Of a stretch of DNA of 33,742 nt, positions 25,268 to 31,843 are shown piece after piece; position 1 is the stretch's first letter, and each line of letters opens with the position of its first letter. The DNA lies in assembly GCA_937920275.1 (NCBI GenBank), contig CALGVD010000129.1:1-33742 (forward strand), in the 5' to 3' direction. Both the position numbers and the translations under genes were made by a program. The DNA is from an uncultured Pseudomonadota bacterium. GTDB lineage: Bacteria > Pseudomonadota > Gammaproteobacteria > Steroidobacterales > Steroidobacteraceae. Under the pieces are notes generated by a model, which was given only the letters and a program-made list of their open reading frames with translations, had not been told where the DNA came from and did no database searches.

Positions 25268-25298
25268 CTATCCGCCTCCTCATCAGGCTCAGGCGAGC

Positions 25299-25952
25299 TC
25301 AGGCCATCAAGTGGGCGATACGCCCGTGCAGGGGGCTGCTACGCGGAAAATGCGCGAGCAGATACTCCATCTGGTCGGCGAGTACGCGCCTTCCTTTCAA
25401 AAAGATGTACTCGGCATAGGTCGGCGTGAACGGGACGGCGATCAGCTGCATCCGTGCCTGCTCAGGCGTACGCCAAGCCTTGAAGTTGTTGCAGCGCCGA
25501 CAAGCCGTGACCACATTGGACCAGGTGTCCCGGCCGCCCTGGCTGAACGGCCGCACATGGTCGCGCGACAGATCACGCTGGCCGAAGCGGCCGCCGCAAT
25601 AGAGACAAAGATGAGCATCGCGCCGGAACAGCGTCTCGTTGTTGAGCGGCGGGACGTAGTCCTTGCGCAAGTGACCGGGATTGCCGCTCTGGCCGACGGT
25701 GGCGACGATCGAGTGCACCTCGAGCAAGGTCCGCCGCCCGGTCAGCGCGTTGGTCCCGCCCTGCAGGCGGAAGATGGGGCTGCCACAGGTGTAGGCGACC
25801 TGCCCCTGATGGTGAAGCCGCGCAGCCTCGCGGTAGTCGATCCATTCGAGAGGCATGCCGGCGATATCCGTGCGCAATACCGGCTGTTGCAGGCTCACAC
25901 CCGCATGCGGTCGTGCGATCACGAGGAACTCTTCGTCGGATGCGGCGGTCAT
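25299..25952 (-). CDS. HNH endonuclease
   Basis: A 217-residue protein with a conserved N-terminal part (RTDIAGMPLEWIDYREAARL, about 27-46, and LLEVHSIVATVG) and a C-terminal HNH nuclease domain. The zinc Cys pairs are Cys116/Cys119 and Cys151/Cys154. The catalytic Asp-His is 131-132, the central Asn is 146 and the closing Cys-Asn-Asn-Phe-Lys follows. This is a widespread stand-alone chromosomal HNH family in proteobacteria, without a restriction partner here. The biological role is unknown. I chose ATG 25952; ATG 25997 would give 232 residues but overlaps the divergent gene. TATCTT lies 9 nt before the chosen ATG and no Shine-Dalgarno site is seen. Confidence 0.85.
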   Translation of the reverse strand: MTAASDEEFLVIARPHAGVSLQQPVLRTDIAGMPLEWIDYREAARLHHQGQVAYTCGSPIFRLQGGTNALTGRRTLLEVHSIVATVGQSGNPGHLRKDYVPPLNNETLFRRDAHLCLYCGGRFGQRDLSRDHVRPFSQGGRDTWSNVVTACRRCNNFKAWRTPEQARMQLIAVPFTPTYAEYIFLKGRRVLADQMEYLLAHFPRSSPLHGRIAHLMA

Positions 25953-25960
25953 CGGATGGA

Positions 25961-25967
25961 TAAGATA
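25961..25967. promoter_or_regulatory. Overlapping divergent -10-like hexamers
   Basis: TAAGAT on the plus strand (25961-25966) and TATCTT on the minus strand (25967-25962) overlap in the short gap between the HNH gene and the TraB/GumN-like gene. They lie 11 nt and 9 nt from the proposed starts. Confidence 0.3.
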
Positions 25968-25977
25968 CGGTACCGAA

Positions 25978-27003
25978 GTGACAACATTCAATGACATCTT
26001 CCGATCCCATCGAAGCGCACCCTGTCGCGCCTTGCTCGGCATACTCTGGGTCACCCTGCTGCTGCCGGCCGCCAGCGCGCAAACCCTGCCGGCTGAAGAG
26101 GCGGTCACTGAAGTCGAGACCATCGAAGAGGTCTTGGTCAGCGGCGAGCGATCCGGCCCCGGGCTCTGGAAGGTCCGCAAGGGCGAGCACACCCTCTATC
26201 TGCTCGCGACCATCGCCCCCGCTCCCAAGAAACTGCAGTGGCGATCGCAGGAAGTGGAGGCGGTGCTCGACCGCGCGCAAGTCTTCGTTCCGGCCCGACC
26301 AGAGGTCGATGCCGATATCGGGCCCATCAAGGCCGTGCAGCTTTACCTCCAGTTCCGCAAGCTGCGAGGCAACGCAGAAGGCGAGCGCCTCGAGACGGTG
26401 TTGCCGCCGCCCCTGTTCTCGCGCTTCGAAGCGTTGCGCACCAAGTACGCGCCGCGTGACCGCAGCATGCTCGAACGCCGACCGCTCCTCGCGGTGCTCG
26501 AGTTGCAACGGGCCGCCATCGACCGCAGTGGACTCAGCTTCAGCAACGCGGTCGCCCGCTCGGTCGAGAAGTCGGCACGAGAACGCAAGGTGAAGGTGCT
26601 GCGTGCTGAGGTCCGGGTCGAGGATGCCCGGGGGACGCTCGCCGAGATCGGACAGATCCCGCTCTCGGCGGAGATCGCCTGCATGGAGGCGGTCCTCGGC
26701 CGGCTGGAAACCGATCTCGCCCAATCACGCCAACGCGCGGAAGCTTGGGCGGTCGGCGACACCGGGGCACTGCGCACCAGTGCGGCCACCCAGGCCGCCG
26801 GCACCTGCCTCAATTCCTTGAGCAACAGTGCTCGAGTCGCATCGCTGCTGCGCGACTTCGAGACGGCGTGGCTCGGCACCGTGACGAACTCGCTCGAGCG
26901 CCATCCGGTGACGCTCGCGGTCACCGACATCGACGCTCTGCTGCGACCCGGCGGGATCCTCGCCAAACTGCGCGCCCGCGGCTACGAGATCGACGAGCCC
27001 TGA
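25978..27003 (+). CDS. TraB/GumN family protein, degenerate site
   Basis: A protein of about 341 residues. A hydrophobic signal segment (LLGILWVTLLLPAASAQ) near residues 19-35 predicts export. The rest follows the TraB/GumN (TIKI-like) layout: an opening strand GLWKVRKGEHTLYLLATIAPAPKKLQW, helices with the PPPLFSRFEAL pattern, and a closing RPGGILAKLRARGYEI. In canonical members the first motif contains Gly-Thr-Ile-His and the last contains Gly-x-x-His, both metal ligands. Here they read Ala-Thr-Ile-Ala and Val-Thr-Asp-Ile, so the metal site is absent. The start is uncertain: GTG 25978 is proposed, TTG 26032 is possible, and neither has a Shine-Dalgarno site. The gene diverges from the HNH gene. 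Confidence 0.7.
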   Translation: MTTFNDIFRSHRSAPCRALLGILWVTLLLPAASAQTLPAEEAVTEVETIEEVLVSGERSGPGLWKVRKGEHTLYLLATIAPAPKKLQWRSQEVEAVLDRAQVFVPARPEVDADIGPIKAVQLYLQFRKLRGNAEGERLETVLPPPLFSRFEALRTKYAPRDRSMLERRPLLAVLELQRAAIDRSGLSFSNAVARSVEKSARERKVKVLRAEVRVEDARGTLAEIGQIPLSAEIACMEAVLGRLETDLAQSRQRAEAWAVGDTGALRTSAATQAAGTCLNSLSNSARVASLLRDFETAWLGTVTNSLERHPVTLAVTDIDALLRPGGILAKLRARGYEIDEP

Positions 27004-27025
27004 AGCGAAAGCCCTGAAACGAAAA
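26998..27025 (+). repeat. 14-bp imperfect tandem duplication at the TraB/GumN-like stop
   Basis: CCCTGAAGCGAAAG is followed directly by CCCTGAAACGAAAA, 12 of 14 identical. The first copy contains the TGA stop. Confidence 0.75.
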
Positions 27026-27051
27026 GGGTGCGTCGGTCGCCCGGCGCACCC
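27026..27051 (-). terminator. Rho-independent terminator of the Gly-rich protein gene
   Basis: A 7-bp stem (GGGTGCG with CGCACCC) encloses a 12-nt loop. On the minus strand it is followed by TTTTCGTTTC. It lies 43 nt past the stop at 27095. Confidence 0.65.
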
Positions 27052-27094
27052 TCGTGCAGCACCCGTAGGCGCCGCGACAGCACTGGCCCGTAGG

Positions 27095-27376
27095 CTACTT
27101 CGCCATCGCCTTCTTGATGAAGCCGACGATCAGCATCAGGACCACGCCGCCGACACCGCTGCCACCCACGCCTGCGAGGATCCCGCCGAGGCCGCCGGCA
27201 TCCGCGCCGCCGCCGAGACCGAGCTGGCTGAGCAGCATCGCGCCGAGCGGACCGCCGATGATGCCGGCGATCGAGTTGCCGGTGGTGCCGAGGCTGAGGT
27301 TCTTGAAGATCGCACCGCCGATGTTACCGCCGACCGCGCCCGACACGAGCTGGATGATGAGACTGGTGATGTCCAT
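27095..27376 (-). CDS. Small Gly-rich membrane protein
   Basis: A 93-residue protein very rich in Gly, Ala, Leu and Ile. Hydrophobic segments near 5-25, 34-55 and 62-86 are separated by short polar turns, and the C-terminus is Lys-rich (FIKKAMAK), so it is probably an inner-membrane protein. The repeated Gly-Gly and Gly-x-x-x-Gly spacings resemble small glycine-zipper or transglycosylase-associated-type proteins, but I cannot assign a family. AGGGG lies 6 nt before ATG 27376 and a plausible terminator follows the stop, so it looks like a real single-gene transcription unit. It is convergent with the TraB/GumN-like gene. Codon use matches its neighbours. Confidence 0.72.
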   Translation of the reverse strand: MDITSLIIQLVSGAVGGNIGGAIFKNLSLGTTGNSIAGIIGGPLGAMLLSQLGLGGGADAGGLGGILAGVGGSGVGGVVLMLIVGFIKKAMAK

Positions 27377-27529
27377 AGCATTCCCCTGTAGATCTTAGTG
27401 TTTTCGTTGTTGCCCACCACGGCTTGACGCCGTGTGGTGGCGAACAGTTGATGCGTTCCGGAAAGCGCGCACAAGTGCCGAACGGCAGGGTAGCCCGCCT
27501 GCAGCCGAATCCCGGGCACCCCGCTCGCG

Positions 27530-27535
27530 TATAGT
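27530..27535 (+). promoter_or_regulatory. -10-like hexamer TATAGT before the first EamA gene
   Basis: TATAGT (5/6 to TATAAT) ends 7 nt before ATG 27543. There is no Shine-Dalgarno site and no good -35 element. Confidence 0.45.
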
Positions 27536-27542
27536 CCGCCGG

Positions 27543-28400
27543 ATGTCGGTCCGCAGCGCCAGCGGCGTCATGGCGATGTTCATCGCCGTCGCCGCCTTCT
27601 CGTTCATGGATGCGCTGCTGAAGACTTTCGCAGCGCATTATCCCCCTGCGCAAGTGACCTTTCTTCGAGCGGTCTCTTCGCTGCCTTTCGTGTTGCTGCC
27701 GTTGTGGTGGTCAGGCCGCTTGGGCGAACTGCGCCCGGTCCGACCGGCACTGCACCTGGTCCGCGCACTGCTCGGCATCCTCATGTTGCTGAGCTTCATC
27801 GCAGCGCTGCGCGACGCACCGCTCGCAGCCGTCTATTCGGTCTACATGGGTGCACCCCTCTTGATCGCAGCGTTCGCGGCGTGGTTCTTGGGCGAGCGGG
27901 TCGGCCTCGGCTGTTGGCTTGCGATCTTGGTCGGGCTCGCCGGCGTGCTCGTGATCCTGCAGCCCCGCCCCGACGGGATGTCCCCCACCGCCGGCCTTGC
28001 CGCGCTGCTCTCCGCCCTCTGTTACGCCGGTGCGGTCTTGGTCGCGCGGGTGCTGACCCGCACCGATACGACCGCCTCGGTGGTCTTCATGTTCCTCGCT
28101 TGGGTGGCGGTGATCTCGCTGGCGCTCGCCCTGCCCGGCTGGGCCCCGATCCTCACCGCCCACTGGCCCTTGATCGTAGCGACCGGTGCGCTCGGCGCCG
28201 TCGGACAGCACTACATCACCGTCGCCTTCAAGCACGCGCCGGCGGCGATCGTCGCGCCGGTCGAGTACACAGCCCTGATCTGGGGGCTCGGCATCGATTG
28301 GGTGGTCTGGTCGGTCGCACCTGATTCCACGATGCTGACGGGCGCAGTGCTCGTGATCCTCGCCGGCCTCTATGTCGTCGCGTGGCGCGAACGCGCATGA
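27543..28400 (+). CDS. EamA/DMT family transporter (first of a pair)
   Basis: A 285-residue membrane protein of the drug/metabolite transporter superfamily, with ten predicted helices in two EamA repeats (about 6-135 and 148-282). Markers of the first repeat are the opening helix with FSFMDALLKTFAAHYP, TFLRAVSSLPFVLLPLW and YMGAPLLIAAFAAWFLGERV (shown in part), with the usual Gly-Glu-Arg after helix 4. In the second half APVEYTALIWG replaces the common E-P-V-like segment. It should export or import small metabolites by an unknown coupling. ATG 27543 is preceded by TATAGT at 7 nt; ATG 27570 is an alternative. The stop overlaps the next start by 4 nt. Confidence 0.88.
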   Translation: MSVRSASGVMAMFIAVAAFSFMDALLKTFAAHYPPAQVTFLRAVSSLPFVLLPLWWSGRLGELRPVRPALHLVRALLGILMLLSFIAALRDAPLAAVYSVYMGAPLLIAAFAAWFLGERVGLGCWLAILVGLAGVLVILQPRPDGMSPTAGLAALLSALCYAGAVLVARVLTRTDTTASVVFMFLAWVAVISLALALPGWAPILTAHWPLIVATGALGAVGQHYITVAFKHAPAAIVAPVEYTALIWGLGIDWVVWSVAPDSTMLTGAVLVILAGLYVVAWRERA

Positions 28401-29302
28401 GCGCGCGCGACGCCGTGCACTGGAGCCTCTACGCGCGTCTCGTCGGCGTCGCGGCGTTGTGGGGTGGAACCTTCATCGCGGGGCGCATCGCAGCGCCGCA
28501 GCTGCCGCATTTCACGCTGGCCGCACTGCGATTCTGGATCGCGGCAGCCCTGCTGCTGCCGCTGCTGATGATCGTCGAACGCGGTCTGCCGCGGCTGCGC
28601 CCACGCGACTGGCTCTACACCGCATTGCTCGCACTCAGCGGACTCGTCGCCTACAACCTGCTGTTCCTCGGCGCACTCGAGCGCATCCCGGCAAGTCGCA
28701 CCGCATTGGTGGTGGCGCTGAACCCGATCATCACCGCGGTGGCGATGGCGTTGGTGTTCGGCGAACGGCTGGCCGCACACCGCTGGGTCGGCATCCTGCT
28801 CGCCCTGACCGGTGTCTGCCTCGTGCTCGCGCGGGGCGATCTCACATTGCTCTGGCAACGGGTCGGGATCGGCGAGTTGCTGATGCTCGGCGGCGCCCTT
28901 GGTTGGGCGTTCTACACCGTCGTCGGCCGTTTCGCGCTGCGCGGCGAAGGCGCGCCGTCTCCGCTCGCGATGACCACTGTCACGGCATTGTGGGGCGCAC
29001 TCATGCTGTCGCTCGGCATGCCGGCCGAGTGGTCGCGCTGGCAGTTCGACCAAGTGGGGTGGGAGGCCTGGGCGAGCATCTTCTTCTTGGGGGCGGGCGG
29101 CACTGCGCTCGCGTTCGTCTGGTACGCCCAAGGCTTGCAGGTGCTCGGCGCCGCACGCACTTCGGTGTTCAACAACCTGGTTCCGGTGTTCGGCGTCACC
29201 TTTGGCGCAGTGCTGCTCGGCGAGCCGATCCTCCCCTCGATGATCATCGGTGGGGTCGTGGCGCTGGCCGGCGTCTCGCTGACCAACTGGAACCGCGGGT
29301 AG
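28397..29302 (+). CDS. EamA/DMT family transporter (second of a pair)
   Basis: A 301-residue DMT-superfamily transporter with ten predicted helices in two EamA repeats. Markers are ALWGGTFIAGRIA near the start, TLAALRFWIAAALLLPLL, PIITAVAMALVFGERLAAHRW at the end of repeat one, and VFNNLVPVFGVTFGAVLLGEPI (shown in part) in repeat two. The ATGA overlap with the preceding EamA gene fixes ATG 28397 and implies translational coupling; GTG 28382 is less likely. The two proteins differ clearly in sequence, so this is not a recent duplication. Paired DMT genes can form heterodimers, but each of these is full length and could act alone. Confidence 0.88.
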   Translation: MSARDAVHWSLYARLVGVAALWGGTFIAGRIAAPQLPHFTLAALRFWIAAALLLPLLMIVERGLPRLRPRDWLYTALLALSGLVAYNLLFLGALERIPASRTALVVALNPIITAVAMALVFGERLAAHRWVGILLALTGVCLVLARGDLTLLWQRVGIGELLMLGGALGWAFYTVVGRFALRGEGAPSPLAMTTVTALWGALMLSLGMPAEWSRWQFDQVGWEAWASIFFLGAGGTALAFVWYAQGLQVLGAARTSVFNNLVPVFGVTFGAVLLGEPILPSMIIGGVVALAGVSLTNWNRG

Positions 29303-29523
29303 CGCCTTCGCATCGCCAACAGTCCGCCAGAATCAGCGACTTGCACACATAGCCGGAGAATCGGCGTCATCTTCCGGTCATAAAGTACCCCGAGAGGAAC
29401 CCTTGAACTTATCAAGTCACTGTTTTAATTGAGTATTCTTATCTACTGGTCAATCGTTGACCAAGCCAACGAGAATCTGCTGAAAATGCCTCTTTTTCCC
29501 ACTTGACCGATACGCTGTCCACA
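29303..29523. promoter_or_regulatory. A+T-rich region upstream of priA
   Basis: This 221-bp gap holds no gene that I can support. Bases 29400-29500 are markedly A+T-rich for this genome. It contains the dyads CTTGA-N5-TCAAG (29402-29416) and GGTCAA-TCG-TTGACC (29448-29462), with another TTGACC at 29503-29508. I could not settle on one promoter. Confidence 0.5.
29448..29462. repeat. Inverted repeat GGTCAA-TCG-TTGACC
   Basis: Perfect 6-bp arms with a 3-bp centre, 76 bp upstream of the proposed priA ATG. It has the size of a dimeric-repressor operator; the regulator is unknown. Confidence 0.45.
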
Positions 29524-29549
29524 ATGTTATCCACACGCTCTGTGGAAAG
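29515..29549. promoter_or_regulatory. Cluster of one perfect and two partial DnaA boxes at the 5' end of priA
   Basis: TTATCCACA at 29527-29535 is a perfect DnaA box (TTATNCACA). CTGTCCACA (29515-29523) and, on the other strand, CTTTCCACA (29549-29541) each match at 7 of 9 positions. The last two together also form the dyad TCCACA-N5-TGTGGA with the perfect box. Confidence 0.55.
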
Positions 29550-31833
29550 ATCCTCGACCCCCGAATCCTTGATTCTCGAGGTCGCCCTCGACACCCCGCT
29601 GCGGCAGGTTTTCGACTACCTGCCCGTGCTCGGCGAACCGCGACCGGAACCGGGGATGCGCGTGCTCGTCCCGTTCGGCAGACGCCAGTTGGTGGGCGTG
29701 ATTGTTTCGCTGAAGGACCGATCGGAGCGTGACACGGCCCAATTGAAGCGTGTGGTCCGGGCTATTGATCTGCTGCCGACCTTCGATCCGCCGCTCCTGA
29801 AGCTGCTGCGTTGGGCTGCCGACTATTACCATCATCCGCTCGGCGAGGCCTTGGCCACGGCGCTGCCGAAACTCGCCCGCGAAGGCGCTCCGCTGCAGGC
29901 GTCGATCGAATCCTGGCGACTCACCGCCCCGGGCGAAGCGGCGCTTACCGCCGGTGAGCCGCGTCGGGCGCCCCGCCAACGGGCGCTGCTCGAGGCCTTG
30001 GCGCAGCACCCCGGCGCCGGCGCCACGCTGGGTTCCGGCTCCACGCTGGGCATGGAAGCCGCCCGATTGGATGACGATCTACCGGGTTGGCGCGAGGCTG
30101 CCCGCGCGCTGCGCACTCGCGGATGGATCGAGCGTCTGAACGGACCGCGCGCGCCGGACGGTGCCCACGCGACAGCGTCGAGCGCCGACGCTGACGGCGG
30201 CGATGCCGCGGCCCGACCCCAGCCCACGCCGACCCCCGCACAACAGGCCGCGCTCGAAGCCATCCGCGTCCATCACCGCGGCGAGTACCGGGCTTGGCTG
30301 CTGCACGGCGTGACGGGCAGCGGCAAGACCGAGGTCTACCTGCGCCTCGCCGAAGATGCTTTGGCCGCAGGGCGCAGCGTGCTCGTCCTGGTGCCAGAGA
30401 TCGGGCTCACGCCGCAACTCGTCGGGCGGTTCGCCGCCCGGTTTGCAGGCACTTCGCTGGCGGTGCTGCATTCCGGGCTCACCGATAGCGCGCGCCTCGC
30501 CGCCTGGCGCCGCGCGCAGTCCGGCGAGGCGCGGCTCGTCATCGGCACCCGCTCGGCGATCTTCGCGCCGGTGCCGGCGCTCGGCCTGATCCTCGTCGAC
30601 GAAGAGCACGACGCTTCGTTCAAGCAACAAGAGGGTGGTTTCCGCTATTCCGCTCGCGATCTCGCGCTGGCACGGGCGCATGGCCTCGGCATCCCGGTGG
30701 TGCTCGGCTCGGCGACCCCGTCGCTCGAGACGCTGCACAACGCGGCCACAGGACGCATGACACGGCTGTCCCTTCCGGAGCGCGCGGCCGATGCCCGACC
30801 GCCGCGGTTGCGGCTCATCGACCTGCGCGAAGAGCGCGTGCACGCCGGGCTCGCGACCACCTCGGTGACGGCGATCGAGCGGCATCTTGCCGCCGCGGGA
30901 CAGGTGCTCGTCTACATTAACCGTCGCGGCTACGCACCCACGCTCGCCTGCACAGCCTGTGGTTGGGTCGCCCCCTGCAGCGCCTGCGATGCACGCATGA
31001 CCGTGTATCGCAACGCCTCCCGGCTGCGCTGTCACCACTGCGGCGCTGACCGCGAACTGCCGCAGCAATGTCCCACCTGCGGCTATGCGGTGAAGACCGT
31101 CGGCCAAGGCACGGAGCGCATCGAGGAGACGCTGGCAGAGACCTTTCCCGGGGTGTCGATCGCGCGGCTCGACCGCGATGTGGTGCGTCGCAGCGACCAG
31201 CTCGAGGCGGTGCTCGCACGCATGGCAGGCGGCGAGGCGCGCATCTTGGTGGGCACCCAGATGGTCACCAAAGGCCATGATTTCCCGGCGGTCACCCTCG
31301 CCGTGGTACTGAACGCCGATCAAGGGCTCTTCAATACCGACTTCCGCGCTGCCGAACGGCTCGCGCAGACCTTGGTGCAGGTCGCCGGCCGTGCGGGCCG
31401 CGGCGCACAGCCCGGCGAAGTGCTCATCCAGACCGAACACCCCGAGCATCCTTTGCTCTGCAGCCTGCTCGCCGGCGGCTATGAGGCGTTCGCCGAGGCC
31501 GCGCTCGCGGAACGACGCGATGCGGCGTGGCCGCCGTTCGCGCGTTTGGCGGCCTTGAGAGCCTCGGCTCCAGCAGCCGAGACGACGCTCGCCTTCCTCG
31601 ATGCCGCGCGTCGGGCGGCTGGCCGCCCCCCGCAAGGCCTGCGGCTGCTCGGCCCTGCGCCCGCAGCACTGGCACGCCGCGCCGATCGGCACCACGCGCA
31701 ATTGCTGCTCGATGCCACCGAACGCACGCTGTTGCACCGGTTCCTCGACGCCTGGTTGCCGCAGGTCGAGGCACTGCCCGAAGCGCGACGGGTACGCTGG
31801 GCGCTCGACGTCGACCCGCTCGAACTGTTCTAG
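29524..31833 (+). CDS. priA: Primosomal replication-restart helicase PriA
   Basis: A protein of about 769 residues that reloads the replicative helicase at stalled forks. The N-terminal DNA-binding domain (LILEVALDTPLRQVFDYLP onward) is followed by Walker A GVTGSGKT (about 262-269) and the DEEH box in VDEEHDASFKQQEG (about 358). The ARDLALARAH region and the eight-Cys zinc domain (four CxxC pairs, about 477-520) come next. Helicase motifs V and VI include GTQMVTKGHDFPAVTLAVVL and QVAGRAGRG. The start is uncertain: ATG 29524 is proposed, but TTG 29503, GTG 29542 or TTG 29569 are in frame and none has a Shine-Dalgarno site. The first codons include rare ones (TTA, AGA), hinting at a later start. 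The argS promoter hexamer overlaps the stop. Confidence 0.95.
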   Translation: MLSTRSVERSSTPESLILEVALDTPLRQVFDYLPVLGEPRPEPGMRVLVPFGRRQLVGVIVSLKDRSERDTAQLKRVVRAIDLLPTFDPPLLKLLRWAADYYHHPLGEALATALPKLAREGAPLQASIESWRLTAPGEAALTAGEPRRAPRQRALLEALAQHPGAGATLGSGSTLGMEAARLDDDLPGWREAARALRTRGWIERLNGPRAPDGAHATASSADADGGDAAARPQPTPTPAQQAALEAIRVHHRGEYRAWLLHGVTGSGKTEVYLRLAEDALAAGRSVLVLVPEIGLTPQLVGRFAARFAGTSLAVLHSGLTDSARLAAWRRAQSGEARLVIGTRSAIFAPVPALGLILVDEEHDASFKQQEGGFRYSARDLALARAHGLGIPVVLGSATPSLETLHNAATGRMTRLSLPERAADARPPRLRLIDLREERVHAGLATTSVTAIERHLAAAGQVLVYINRRGYAPTLACTACGWVAPCSACDARMTVYRNASRLRCHHCGADRELPQQCPTCGYAVKTVGQGTERIEETLAETFPGVSIARLDRDVVRRSDQLEAVLARMAGGEARILVGTQMVTKGHDFPAVTLAVVLNADQGLFNTDFRAAERLAQTLVQVAGRAGRGAQPGEVLIQTEHPEHPLLCSLLAGGYEAFAEAALAERRDAAWPPFARLAALRASAPAAETTLAFLDAARRAAGRPPQGLRLLGPAPAALARRADRHHAQLLLDATERTLLHRFLDAWLPQVEALPEARRVRWALDVDPLELF

Positions 31834-31836
31834 AAT
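31831..31836 (+). promoter_or_regulatory. -10-like hexamer TAGAAT overlapping the priA stop codon, before argS
   Basis: The TAG stop of priA forms the first half of TAGAAT, which ends 7 nt before the GTG start of argS. The -35 region is poor. Confidence 0.4.
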
Positions 31837-31843
31837 CGCACCC

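Noticed and set aside
29400-29549. Chromosomal replication origin
   Set aside because: Only one perfect DnaA box and two partial ones are present, and no dnaA, dnaN, gidA or parAB gene is nearby. I keep it as a regulatory DnaA site instead.
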